Part shown: positions 11,867 to 25,400 of the stretch, one piece after another | Layout of the letters: each line of letters begins with the position of its first letter | Numbering within the stretch: the stretch's first letter is position 1 | Assembly (NCBI GenBank): GCA_963281155.1 | Contig: CAUJLY010000001.1 | Coordinates: forward strand, 4,898,001 to 4,962,000 | Direction of reading: 5' to 3' | Length of the DNA: 64,000 nucleotides | Origin: Rhabditophanes sp. KR3021 | Taxonomy: Eukaryota > Nematoda > Chromadorea > Rhabditida > Alloionematidae | The notes under the pieces: model-generated | Databases searched by the model: none | What the model was told of the DNA's origin: nothing | The model's input: the letters and a program-made list of their open reading frames with translations, nothing else | Program-made: the position numbers and the translations under genes

Positions 11867-14800
11867 ATGAATGCAGGAAAAAGGTACTACAAATATTCTG
11901 CCTATTTTATTAATATGATTTCGCTTCCAAAAATTGTTGTTATATTACTTTTATTATTCCAACATGCAAGTCCTTATAATCATGGTATGTTTAAGGACTT
12001 AAAATATACCACCAACAAGTGTAAAATCAAAACGCAAATTAAGCTTATATTTGTGCATATGGCTTACTTAATTTGTTTTTGCAAAGACTTTCTTAACTAA
12101 ATAATGATAATTCGATAAATGGATGGAAATATATGATTCCAGTTGACATTTGTATCCTATTAACTAATAGATTAAAGCAATTATTCAATTATTGCTAAAG
12201 AAGTTATTGTATTATGATTAGAGAATTTATTGTATTATGATTAACTAATTATTGTTTTGCAATTACAGACAAATGTACAGTTAAACCGTTGGGTATGGAA
12301 AATGGACTCATAAAAGATGACCAAATAACTGCCTCTAGCCAACACGATGAAGAAAGTGTAGGGCCAAAAAGAGCACGGTAAGATAAACCATAATTTTGTT
12401 TTGTTTGATTGTATTCGTAATTTAGAATTCGTACGGACATAGAAGGTGGTGCATTTTGTCCAAAGGAAATGATAAATAGAGATCAAAATTATGAGTTTTT
12501 ATCAATAGATTTGAAAAAAGTATTTGTCATTTCTGCCATTGAATTACAAGGCCGCTACGCGAATGGATCAGGGCGTGAATTTACACCTTATTTCAAAATT
12601 GAATATTTGAGAAAAAATTCCTCTTGGATTAGATACAAAAGCCGAAGTAAGAAAACGATATTTGTTGGAAATACAGATACGTTTACACCTGTCTACATTA
12701 GTTTAGATCCACCTATTGTTGCATCTAAAGTACGAATTGTGCCATGGAGTAATAGTTCACGTAAGTAGTAGTCTAAGAATGAGTTCATGGAGAATTGGTA
12801 CGTTCAAGTTTAATTAAAAATATTGTAAACACAAAAATATGGGCGAGTTTTATGAAATCAGATAAAAAATGGATAAATACAAATCCCATTATGATAAAGA
12901 TACGATAAAAAGCAACAATTAAATAACGTTTTTTATTACGTTTGCCATCATATTGTTTCTTCATTTGTTCCAAAGTCTTAGCAATATTATCTATTCTTCC
13001 TTGAGCACTGTTTCCTTCGCCCTGCATTAGGGCGACTTCGTGATTAAATGAATCAGCTCATGATAATCCACAATTGCTTTCAACGGCAACTTGGGCATTT
13101 GTTAAAGTTGAAGCTGGCCAATAGGAAACGTTCTTGACACTCCAGGAGCAGCTAACTGAATTTTCATCACATCAGTAACATCATCTTCTGATAACTTTAA
13201 ATTTGTCAATGAAAACTTGACAGAAGATTTAACAGCAACTGGTGTATGTTCGGTAGGAGGTTTATTAAAATCAGGTTCCTCATCAACAGTATCTTTCAGA
13301 GAAGCTGCCTGTGAAAACTTTTGAGAAAATTGAATTTCACCCACAGTTTCTTAATTGTCTATAATGATTAATTAGAATTAAATAATGAATTCCCACCGTC
13401 AGAATCTGAACTGACTACATTGGCATAGCTTCTTGACAGAGTAAGAGCCTTCTGAGGAGCTTTTCTTTAGTGGTGATTTGTGACTTAAAAATAAATATCT
13501 AACGTCATCCATTACTCATCAGTTAAACATCACAATAATAACTTGTTCAATCATATAACTAAACTAATTGTTTTATTACATTTATATAGCATTCTTCTTT
13601 TCAGACCTGAAGGATCAATTTGTACAGACTAATAAAATTCTGGATTTTTAGCGTAACAGTCATTATATATTTCAGGAATGGTCTGTTTAAGAACAGAATT
13701 ATATGGCTGCGAAAATACAGATGGTTTGATGTATTATTCTTTTTCGCCCGAGCCATCAAAGGAACATTTTGATGATACGATATTTGAAGATACTAATCAA
13801 AATGATGCCATTCTGCTAAGTAAGAGAGGTCTAGGTCTGCTAACAGATGGTGTAATTGGGGATCAACTTGATTCCCCCTTTCGCAATTATGGTAATGACA
13901 AATTTGTTGGATGGAAATATAGAAAATCAAAGGGTGCAGATGAAATAAATTTTCTTTTTGAATTTGAAAAAGTACGCTCTTTTTCGTATGTCATGTTTTA
14001 TGGGTTTGGTTCATCTATCAGCAGAATAGATCTGTCATTTGGACTTGATGCATTTAATATACAGCCTAATTCGCTGATGTCGCATTTGCCTAAGAAAGTC
14101 ACATTAAACGGCTCGGTTAAAAGTCATGGCGTACTCTTTAAGGAATACGTACCTTTGTATCAAACAAAGGCAAGTATTATCAGAATAACGATCAAATATA
14201 TGTCTGATTGGTTATTGTTATCTGAAATTAATTTTGATTCAAGTAGGTTTATACATACAACAACTTAATACATTTATTATATTTATTATTACGTTTCTTA
14301 ATATTATTTCCTATACAATTGGACTAAATATATTTTTTTCAGAAATAGGATCAGAAGAAACAATAGAAGGAGTTATGCTAAATAATTTGAATACTTCCGC
14401 AATATCCTCAATCAACAACTCCTTTTCTAATATTCCAGATAGTATTTTTGATTTAAATGGATTTAATTCGTTTCATGTTTTATTGATGATACTGGTGTTT
14501 TGTATGATTCTAATATTTGGATTAGGATGTGTTTTCGTGTACGTCAAAGACAAACAATTTCGAAAAGGTCAATTTGCATCAAATACAGTTTTGTCAACGG
14601 TCATAGGTAGTTCAGCTTCAAGCAGAAAAAGCTTCAAATCAAATCTGATGGTTAGTGCCATAGGCAATGGCTGTAACAAAACTTCAGTGTATGATGACCT
14701 AAATTCTATCAACCAACATCAGGGCTTACTTGTTCAGTCTACAAATGGAACTTTATATGTGACAGAAAACGCTTCCGCAACAAATTCACCTTATCGAATT

Positions 14801-15886
14801 CGTACATATCACAAAACAAAGCGCGGATCTGAAGAAGACTCGTACACCAGCTCAACGGCAGCTTCAATGCCTTTGCTTAAAGAGTCTAAAACAATTTCAC
14901 ATTCGATGCCATGTAAACCTATTCCTCCCACTAGAAGTTTTAATAATTATTTGAAAAATGCTCAATCTAGCTCGACTTTTTCAAGTATTCCTAAAACAGA
15001 AAACGGGGAAGAACTTCACTATGCATCATCGAGTATTTCTTTAGCAAATCCGTACTCAATTCCACCGGACGATATCAACTGCGCAAATGAAAACATTATT
15101 ATTGAGAATTTGATCGGAGAAGGAAAGTTCACAATTATTAATAAGGGATATATTAAACATTTGAAAGATCGAGCATTTGCAATTAAAAGTCTCAAAATAT
15201 GTGATAACGATGCTGCAACATACGCACTTCAATGTGAAGCGGATTTAATGAGTCTTTGCAATCACTCTAATATCATTTCTTTCTACGGTTTTAATGAATG
15301 CATGGCATTAGTTATGGAGTATGCAGATTATGGAAACTTGAGGCAATATGTAAATAATCAGAGAAATAATATAAACGAGTCCATATTAATTTCAATTACA
15401 ACGGGTCTTGCTTCAGGTCTTAAGTATTTGGAGAGTAACAAATTAGTTCATGGACATTTGAGTCCAAAGTGTTGTCTAGTTAAGAGTGAAGGTGGTAATC
15501 ATGTTGTGAAAATTAGTTCAATACGCGGTGGCTCGCATCATGCGCAATTACGTTATAGTTCTCCCGAAAGCATCTTGTCGAACACGTGGAGCAATAAAAG
15601 TGATGTGTATTCTTTTTCTGTCACAATATTTGAATTATTTGGATTTTTTGAGGACATACCATTTGGCAACTTCACAAACAAAATGCTGGTGGACAACGCT
15701 CAAGCCCAATTAGAAAATTTAGAAAGTGCCTTGTACCTAGATTTCAAAACAAAGAGTAATGTTCCTCACGAAATGGCAGATATTTTAAATGAATGTTTTA
15801 ATTCCGATTTCGATCAAAGACCAACATTCTTAGAGATTCATCTGTTTTTAAGTAGAAAAAGCTTATCCTTTTATAAATTGTATTAA
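11867..15886 (+). CDS. ddr: Discoidin-domain receptor with a degenerate (pseudo)kinase domain
   Basis: Five exons: 11867..11984, 12269..12377, 12426..12760, 13676..14242, 14343..15886; all phases match and the total is 890 residues. Signal peptide (MISLPKIVVILLLLFQ; an internal ATG at 11915 is an alternative start). Then a discoidin domain (about 41-190: KCTVKPLGMENGLIKDDQIT... to R-MVCLRTELYGC) and a discoidin-like domain (195-375). One TM helix (419-444), a Ser-rich juxtamembrane region, and a kinase-like domain (630-885). DDRs bind collagen and act in axon guidance in worms. The kinase keeps AIK (Lys658) and KSDVYSF, but the catalytic loop reads HGHLSPKCC instead of HRDLAxRN, DFG is replaced by SIR (KISSIRGG), and the activation loop is shortened. 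Catalysis is therefore unlikely. AATAAA lies just after the stop. Confidence 0.9.
12785..13480 (-). mobile_element. Decayed coding element inside DDR intron 3
   Basis: The third DDR intron (12761..13675, 915 nt) is far longer than its neighbours because it holds an antisense insertion. Minus-strand frames at 13344..13102 (80 codons; ...DDVTDVMKIQLAAPG...) and 13027..12785 (80 codons) belong to one former protein interrupted by a frameshift and a stop. The second part has a helical segment (QGRIDNIAKTLEQMKKQYDG), a basic KRNKKR patch and then hydrophobic segments (IVAFYRIFIIMGFVFIHF), so the protein ended in a membrane anchor. The first part matches the fragment at 1940-2335. I see no reverse transcriptase or clear terminal repeats. 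The source could be a retroelement or an old viral-type gene; I cannot decide. Confidence 0.5.
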
Positions 15887-17012
15887 TAATTTTTTGTCGT
15901 GTAAAGTATTATAATTTAATAAAAGCCATTCTTTACATAAGACATCGTGTAAATTCCTAATTGTAATATGGAATTATATTGTTGAATGTTGCCATGCGAA
16001 TAACTCAACATGTATAATTGAAGGTTAACTAACAAAGTTTTTAATTAGACTTTGATATTTATTATTCTTACAATGAAGTTACTGAACTTAATATATGAGT
16101 ATTGTAATATCGGGAAAATAAACATGGCATTTAAGGAATCACCTGTATGTAAAAATTGTCTTTTTGTATTATAAAATCAAACTTTGGCCCATACTTAGAT
16201 TTATTGATGATAAAAAATGTCTAAATACAATTTTAATTATTTCCTAATTTAAAAATGAAATTAATGTCACGGCCTGTTTTTTATCTTGTCTTATTTCCGA
16301 ATATTTAAAACATTATTGACTGTTTAATTTGATCTGTAAATTAATTAGAAGGAATTTTAAAAATATATGAGGCAGTTCAATATTATGTTTTTCTTTATTT
16401 GTAAAAGGTTTTTATTCAAGAATGATATTCATGATCAGCATATGAATTTGATTATATCCAATTTAGATAGCAAAGTTTAAAATAATGATCAATTCAAATT
16501 TGCTTTATTCTTTGAATAAAATTTAGTTAAAAGCATGATGAAGTTTCACAATCAATCACATGTTTTAAACTATAAAAACAAACGCTTTTGCGTAAACTTT
16601 TTATCCATTATCATATCGGCTTTTATAATCCGAGGTAGTTAAATTGTTTCTTTATACCAGCATAAATATAGTTGTTTAATAGTAAATAGTATTCATATAG
16701 GTCTGTAATAGTTTTGTCAAAGTATTATATTGTATGCCTATAAAATCCTGAGAAGAAAACAAGAACGTTAGATAAAAGATGCTATTCAAATTAACAATAA
16801 ATAAACAATGAATGGTCATTTCCATTGCAAGTTTCTTAATCAAGTCAAAACTTTCGGATCTTTTCTCTAAAATATGTCATGATTGACAATGTTTTATTAA
16901 AAATCTATTTGCATAAATATTGTATCACATGTGGAATGAATTCTACGGTTTTGCGATATATGTGTTAGGACAGATATTTTAACATCAAGCTTAAAGTTCT
17001 ATTTTTTAGATA
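15887..17012. other. Intergenic AT-rich sequence
   Basis: About 1.1 kb between DDR and the ZSWIM gene. It includes the DDR polyadenylation signal (AATAAA near 15920) and ends with TTTTTTAG at 17002-17009, a likely trans-splice acceptor for the next gene. I see nothing else. Confidence 0.4.
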
Positions 17013-20000
17013 ATGTATGAAGAGGACGAGACATATGGATTAATAATCAGCTATATCAATCGCCTTGAACAAGAACCAACTAATTTCAATGTTGCGTTTG
17101 CTGAGCATGTAAGTTCTTTGGATAATGAATGATTAAATTTATATGTTTAGCCGGATCTTATCCAAAACAATGAAATTGCAGTAGCATTATTTGACGGCAT
17201 TCATCAAGTAAATAGAACAAATGGACTTTATAATGATGACACCAGAGAATGCAGCCTCGAATACTTGATGGTTAAGCGACAATTGTATCATATCAATAAA
17301 ATTCCTGACTATTTTGTAGATCCAATACCTCATCTTTTTTTATCACTTAAAGACCCATATCTAACATCCCAAAGTAGAATACTCAGATCACGAGTAAAGA
17401 CATTGGCTGAGTGTTCGTCGTTTGCAGTCGCTTCATATTTCAGCAACAAACAAATGCTACAGAGATATTCGGATATAAAAAATTTCTATTTCGCTTGTAG
17501 TAATGATATGATTGTGTCTATGCCTGATTATTTTCCTGATGTACATTATGGAAATGTTCTACGAGAACTTTATTCTTTTGATTTTAAAGAAATAAAAAAA
17601 TTCGTTGTTTTATGCACTTCAAATGCCAAAACATACTATGAAGGCATTTCCATATGCATGCGAGACTGCGTGGTTTTTATGAAGCAGGTTGGTTATTTAG
17701 TTATTGGAAAAGTTTATGATAGAAAAGAAGCAACCCTGGAACATGAAAATGACGAGGAAAATAGCAAATTACAAATATATTCTGTTCAAGTGCAAGTTAA
17801 TCAAAGTAAAATTACCAAGGTTTCGTGTAGCTGCAATGAAAGCAGAATACACACCGTGTGCAAACATATTGTAGCTTGCATTGTTTATCGTCATGTTATG
17901 AAAAATTTTATCACTATCATGATGCCATTATCTGAAAGAATAGATTCCATGGGAGAAAATGAGCTTAAATTAAAAATAAGAAATCTCCTCAATTTTGTTG
18001 ACCTTCAATACATGTTACCACTAATCCAAACAATTCAAAAAGCTAGACATTTGAGGATGGAAGGACATAACAATGATGGTGTCGAAGATATAACAATCGA
18101 TTCAAATATTTTGGGAAGTTGGCAATATTCGTCTATACTTGAAAAATTTAAGGTCATTGTTATGCAAGAATTTCAAATAGAGAAAAAACAAGCTAATGAA
18201 ATATTTGAGAACTCTAAACTTACTCAACTGAAAATCTCATACTACACACATGTCAATAACTGTATAAATGGAAATGTTGTGAAATCAGTTTTTAATCTTT
18301 TGAAATTGGCCCAAAATATGTTACAGAAAAATGATCAAAATCTGATTTTTTTGCTTTGCGAAATGTTAACAGTGCTTATGGGAATACGTGAGATACCATT
18401 AAGCCTCATGGAAAGCTATAAATTAAACAAAAAATTTGGATGCAGTTATGACTTCGTTGCAAAAAATGAAACTAAGAAGAAACCTTTAGATCAAGATGAT
18501 GAAATATTTTGGATAAAACTTTGCAAACAAAAGAACTATTACTTTTGTACATGGTTTATATTTGAAAATATATTTGACCTTCTAAAATATAAACTGCATG
18601 ATCCGACATTGACCAAAGGGTTTTTAGTTAAACTAGCAATGTTCTTCGCTAAATTACATATTCGTGGATGGATGACTTTAAAAAATGGAGAACTTACAAT
18701 GTCAAATGATCGAAATGATCTGGTAAATTACAAATTTCCTGGTTTTAGACATATAATATCGCTTATTACATATCGCTTGAAATCAACCTATAATTATGAT
18801 TTATTGTTAACTCATTCAGAAGAAGTATTTTTATCAAATGATGAAAAGAAAATGGTAAAAGCATTAAAAGCATTGTTTGAAAGAAGTGATACATTCAGTT
18901 TTTCTGATAATTACTGTCTACACTTTGGTTCCTGTGATTGTATCCCAAAAATCGAAAGAAATGCCATTTTTGCAGAATTGAAAAAACATGATATTTGGTA
19001 CATTACCAGACCAGATTTCTTTATTAACTATTGCAACTGCTTTCATTACGTAAATTTCAAACCTCGACAAAGCACTGAATTACTTATTGAATCATTATCA
19101 TCGGTCAATTTTATCACAGACCTGCAAGATTATACAAAATTCAATCACAATTCAAGACAGATGAATGTTGGCGCCAAATTGCTGCAAGTGTTGGGACGAA
19201 GGATTGAATACATGTATAAAGCAGTAATTGTAACATGTGAAAAATTAGTTGAACTTAAAGAGAATGACATGCTATTTAAATTAGTTTTTGCAGCTATGTG
19301 TGTAAATCGTGTTTATACTTTCAACAATGAAACTGAATTAATTCACAAGCACTTGCAGAAAAAAATCGAGACATTTTTAACGACTTTAGAGAGAGCAAAA
19401 CTTCTCGAATACGATTACTTAAGTGAAAATAATTATCTGAGTGTTTTCGATACAATCAAGAAATTAAGAATAGCCTGGGAAAAGAATAATTCATTCTGGT
19501 CAATTAAAACTCCCTATTTTGCTAAGCGATTGTTGCAATTTATTATGATTCCTATGGTCGGAAATAGACAATTTTACCAAAAGTATCCAAATGTTTATTC
19601 TGAAATACAAAAATTGGTTATTGCTGCTTTGAAAACAAGTCTTAACTGTAATGAAAGCAAAAATTCCTTCTTGTATGAAAGTGATAGAAATGAAAGGCAT
19701 GATTTGTATGTGTTTGCTGTTAAATATTTTGAGTATGACAAGTTATTTTTGTCAATTATGACAAATGTAATGTTTGATTTAAAATATCATCGTATTCATC
19801 CTGCTCCCTTTGCTAACGGTTACCAATTTATCAAAAATGAAAAGACTATCCAGAATAATGTTTTGTACAATCACCAGCAAACTCATATAGCTTCCGAAGA
19901 TTATATCCGTTCTGTATTTGTCTTATCAAATAAATTATTCATTGCCAGTGGAGGCCGAGTTTCTAGTCAGGATATATTCAGGCAGGACATTTTGGAAGTT

Positions 20001-22001
20001 ATGTCAATTCTAAATCCATCCTTGTTAACAGCTGCAACTATTGCTTTATTATATGCAAGTGGAATCGACAAAGCAAAGAAGACCTTTTTAAAAGAAAAAT
20101 ATACAAACTACCATGCATATTATGACATTTCAAATTCATTGTTACATGAGATTAATGCGAATGATGGCTTGGTATTAAATATAATTAGTGATTGTTGGGA
20201 AGAATCACTTCCTGTAAAAGATATGATAAATTGCATTTTGCCAAGTTTGCACGCATACAGAAATCAGAGCAATGTTGCGATATTTGAAATAATAGTGTCA
20301 CTAATGAATTCAGCATACAAACTTCAAGATAGAATTATTCAAAAGTTGTGCAACTTTGTGAAAGAAAACTATAGCAGGCAATGTTACATTAAATGTCTGT
20401 ACAAAATGTATGATTCATTCGATCAGCATATATCTAAATTCAAACTCAATAGAAATGATACTTTAATTGTCATCGAACAATCAAATGAGTTTGAAAACGT
20501 TATTGCTCATAATGATTTAGATGTGTCCATTAGCAGTGATGATTATCGAGAAGCATTTGTGTCAGAGGATTTAACCTTTTCATTTAATCGTGATAATTGT
20601 GAATCTTACAAAAGCTTAGCTTATCTTTCAAAGGAACTTATTATTCAATACACAATTGAAGACACGGCATTTTATGAAAGTGAAATGACCAATAAAGAAA
20701 TGACGACTCAAGCTAAAAGAGCAATTAATGAGATCGATTTTGAATATATTGGTGAAAACGACAATTATGCAATACTTTCTCAACATAATCCAGTCATACT
20801 TTATAAGTACAACAATATGCCCCTTGATTCTCTTAGTAAAGCGTCTATCTTAATAGTTAGAAGTGTACACATACATTATAAACCTAGGGGATCCCTAGTA
20901 AATGATAGATTTAATATTCCTATCAAAAAGGATTTAAATAATGATTACTGTGGGGGTAGTATTAACTTTAATCCAGAAAACTCACTTTCACTTATTGGAG
21001 TACCAATTTCGATTGAAAAGAAAGAAATGTTGAATGTCGCACTTGATGCTGGTTTCAAAAGTATGGTAGAATATGCTTTGAAACAAAAATTGGATAATGC
21101 TTGTATTTTGAAAGAAATGGAAAGATCTTTCAATTATGACTTAATTATTCACGTCCTTGAAATAGCTGTAAGAATGGGTCCAATAGCAATCAACAGATTC
21201 TTAATTGTGGCTTCAAAAACAATTAGATCGGTTGGCACATTAATTGAAATACAAAGAATTGCCATGGCACTTATCAATTATAGGAGCATTTGCAAATATG
21301 AAAATATGTTTCCTCAAATCCCTAAAAATCAAAATAACATTGATGAAGATAGCGAGAACAATGAAATGGTGAATACCATTGATAGTAGAGAAGTTCTTGA
21401 AGATTTGAGGGAAATTCCCACAAATAATGAGGGCATATGCAAAGACTTAGCTTATTGTGCCAACATTTCCCAAGTTCAGAGCAATGTTGAAAAGTTACCA
21501 AACAATAATTCAGGTGACGATGATTATAAAACGTCGTTTTTAAAGGAAGATTGGAAAAAGAATTTCTCCTTACCAACAAAGCCATTTCCTATCCCTGGAA
21601 TCCTTGATGGCAAAGAACAAATATTCGATGTTTTGTTTAAAATTCCAGTCACTACAGAGTTAAGCAACGATATACATAAATATTGCGCTGATTTAAAGAC
21701 GGAGATTGATCTTAATCATTTTAATCATTACCTTCTGAACTCAATATTTAACACATTGGCAGTTCGTTTAACATCAAAAAAGAGAACCTCATTTTTGGAA
21801 GATCAAATACACTGGCTGTGGAATTATTCCGCAGTAATGGTTAATGAAGTGATTGGTGACACAAATTCAGAATACATACAAACTAAAGCTCACCTATCAG
21901 CATTATATAATAATGCCAAATCATTGGCAAGCATCAAAATTGAAGCTTTAAAATTATTAAAATGTGCTGTTGTTAAACAACCATTTTATATCAAACCTTA
22001 A
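17013..22001 (+). CDS. Large ZSWIM-family protein (ZSWIM8/EBAX-1-like or ZSWIM4/5/6-like)
   Basis: Two exons, 17013..17108 and 17151..22001, with a 42-nt intron; 1648 residues. The ATG is three bases after TTTTTTAG (probable trans-splice site). A SWIM zinc finger lies at about 256-273 (VSCSCNESRIHTVCKH; Cys258, Cys260, Cys269, His271: CxCx8CxH). It is followed by a segment matching the region after SWIM in ZSWIM4-8 proteins (PLSERIDSMGENELKLKIRN). The remaining ~1300 residues are alpha-helical without recognisable domains. ZSWIM8/EBAX-1 is the substrate receptor of a Cullin E3 ligase acting in protein quality control and microRNA decay. I could not identify the BC/Cullin box, so the E3 role is inference from family. 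The N-terminus is shorter than in vertebrate ZSWIM8. Confidence 0.75.
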
Positions 22002-22403
22002 TTAATTTTAAATATATTATTTTTCTTTATATCTGTAAATGGATGTTATTTCGTACTTGAGTTGAAACGAATATTATAAGTTTTGATTAAGATGAATATT
22101 GTGAAAATAAGTCATCATTACGCTTAACCAATTATTTAACTGCAAATAGCAACTTCTGCATATTTTTATTTATAAAAAATACAAAGTTCCATATAATGAG
22201 TTTTGGTGTCTATAAATATAATGTAAGTATTAATCAAATATCTGTTTGCTTGAAACAGAATCATTTGAAAAGTGTATAAATCATGTTTTTAAAAGTACAA
22301 TCAATTTATTAGATGAATAAATTATAATCTCAAGAAAACATATTTACAAAAAATGGACAATTTTAAAGATACACGTATTTCACCAATTTGGTAACTAATT
22401 TCT
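22002..22403. other. Convergent intergenic spacer
   Basis: About 400 bp between the 3' ends of the ZSWIM gene (+) and kal-1 (-). AT-rich, no coding signal; it should hold both 3' UTRs. Confidence 0.4.
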
Positions 22404-25400
22404 TTAGAGAATTGACATTAATGATATTATTAATGCAAACGTTGAGCATCTGCCTGCCAATGATGAAGAAGATGATAGTGGCAACTCCAAGATCGGTACA
22501 GTATCTGAAGAATCATCTACGTAATCATTTGTTTGGAACACACTCTCCATTTCTTCCCCCAGTCCTTGGCTAGTGACACATTGGATTTTTAACAAATAAG
22601 CAGTTTTATTACTTAAATCCTTGAAAATTATACTTCTTTGACTTGGTGGCAAAATTGACAAATTTGATGGTGCATTACGAGAACTCAAATTAATTCTGTA
22701 CCCGACTAATGTTTCGGAACTTGTTCTCATTTTCCTGATCCCCCATGAACAAGACATGCTATTTGAAGATTTTTGCAAACAAACAATTCCATTCTTTTCA
22801 TAACTTTCACACATTTCATCTGTCATGCCATTTACTTCATTGCAGGAATACGTATAGAAAGTATTTTTCAATACGTTCTTCAGCATCCTTTGCTCTTTTA
22901 CCTCTACCTCATACTCGCAATCAAATTTTAAATCTCCGACGGATATTGAGCAATCTGAGGTTGTTAGCTTTATCATTTCACTTTCACAACTAATACTACT
23001 AACTTTAACCAAAAAAGACCTTTTAACTGGAGAGCATAATGGGTGATCTTCCCAAGATATTGATGTGTGCAAACTTCCCACCTCAAAATACGGACTTCCA
23101 ATCTCAGCTTTGAAGGATTTAACTATTTGATTATTACTAATCGTTACGGGAATATGATGCGGCACATAACTAAATGCCTCTCTTTCACGTTCATCCTTAT
23201 TCGTTTTGATCAAAATCGTACTAACATCTCCCTTCAATAAACCTTCACTTGACTCAGATGTTCCATAAATTTCAATTATGTAATTCTTGTCGCACTTTAA
23301 TTTACTTATTTCTGCTTTTGTTGAAAAATTCGGAATTATTATTGTCACTTTATTGCGCTCTTCTAACTTCATCTCATCACTCCCATCCGTATCTGTTAAA
23401 GATCTTTTCTGCTGGTCACTTCTCATCATGTCCGGAGTAACCACATCAGACTCCCAGTAACTCAAATGATATTCTTTGACGGGTAAATCAGAATGGGGAG
23501 GAATCCACGTCACTTTATAACTCCATTCATAGCTGTATTTATCGTAGTCTGATACTTGGGCAGTAACATTGGTTGGTCCACTTGGTGCTTTAGCTTCTTT
23601 CGATAGTTTAAATGCATTCGAACAATTTGAATATCCCAACGAGCCCAATTCACTTACTGCGCCTACTCTGAATATGTAGTATCTGCCAGCTGACAGTACG
23701 TGCTTCAAGATAGCATAATTCTTGTTTTTCATAGTTACTGTTTGCCATTGTGTCATCTTACTTTCTTTGTCTTCAAGGCCCCATTTCCACTGAATTACAT
23801 AAATGTTGCTGTTTGTGTTTGTGTGGTTCCTTGTCAACCCTTTCATTACCCATCGTACAACGGCTGATCGCTTGCGTTTTCTTTCAACAACAACAATATT
23901 ATTGGGAATTGGCAGTAGTCTGGCATCCTTCATTTTTGGTTTCTTGCAAATTCTACTGCAACCAATGGTACAACATTTCTGAATATTTTCACAGTCACTA
24001 TCCTTCGAGCAAGATGCTTTACATTCAGATAAAATCTGGCTTTTCTTGTCAATTGGGCAGCTTCCAGGTTTGGTATTCGTTGAGTCCACCAAAAATTGGC
24101 AGCTTTCATTGCAAGACGTCGTGTCAAATGCATTTGAACATGTTTTCAAGATACAATCATTTTCATCTTCGTATGTTTCTTTGCACGGCATCATACACTA
24201 AAATATTAATACATAATACCAAATATTTACTTATGTAAACTTTTATTTATTTAAAAAATCTTTCAATCTCTCTAATCTTTCTAATTCTACTCATTGTTCC
24301 TTTGGCCGAATTAAGCAAATGAATCAAGTGTACATACTCGTAATAGTCAAATTATGTTTTGTTGTATCTTTACTATATTTACATTTTATTGGGATTGTTA
24401 TGTGTGAGATTGGCAATTTATTAGACTTGTGTTTATAATAATAAATATGTATATTAAAGATTGGGCCAGCCAAGTTGATAGAGAGCACACTTGAGAACAC
24501 ACTTTTATCAACCGGAAAAGGGGCATTATTACTTACAAAGTGATTCATTAATCTAACAAATTTAATTAAATCTCACAACTAATTACCAAGTCTAACAACT
24601 TTTCAATAAATTTACTAGATGCACCAATTTCCAAGTGGATCTTTTGATTAAATGATATTTTCAGAGCTTGTAATATATTTAGTAAACTTACGCTTTTGCA
24701 TTTGAAATCTTCAGAACATTCGTTGACAATATTGTGCTTCAATTTCTTCATCATTTGAACGTCATTCTAAAAAGTAAGTAAATAAAATAAGAACCAATGC
24801 AATTGCAAATATAAATTACTGATGCAATTGTGTTATATTTGATTACGCAATAATATGCATACACATATTTCATCCTTAACAATGCCTTCTTTGTTACAAA
24901 ACTTAAAATTGGCATCTTTCAATTCATACTATACAAAGTCACTTCTAAATAAATACATATTCCTGTATGCTTTGTTTGCATCCGAACAAGTGGCAATTTT
25001 ATGTTTCAAGAAAACAATGTAAAAAATACTTAGCTTAACCACTTTCTATTATTTTAACGTTTTCCATTATTTTATGGTAAGTGCATTTTTATTATGAAAA
25101 CGTAAAGAAGAGATTATCATCTAATTGCACTGCATGTATTTCGAAAGCCATGTTACTCAATCGCAGCCTTTTTTATATAAATCTGACTGCAAACGTATTG
25201 CGCAAATATCAAGCTTAAATGGTTATTGCATAATTTGGCACATAATATTTTTTAATGCGATCATCACAAAATGTGTGGAAAAGTTCAACGTGAATATATT
25301 ACAGATATTATATGCATTAAATTTGACCTTCCAACAGTCAATACTAAATATATTTAATACAATCTCAGATATCAAAAAGAGCTTATTAATGTGCGAACTT

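Noticed and set aside
23750..24238. 162-codon plus-strand ORF inside kal-1
   Set aside because: Antisense shadow of the anosmin WAP/FN3 exon, Cys/Ser/His-rich for that reason.
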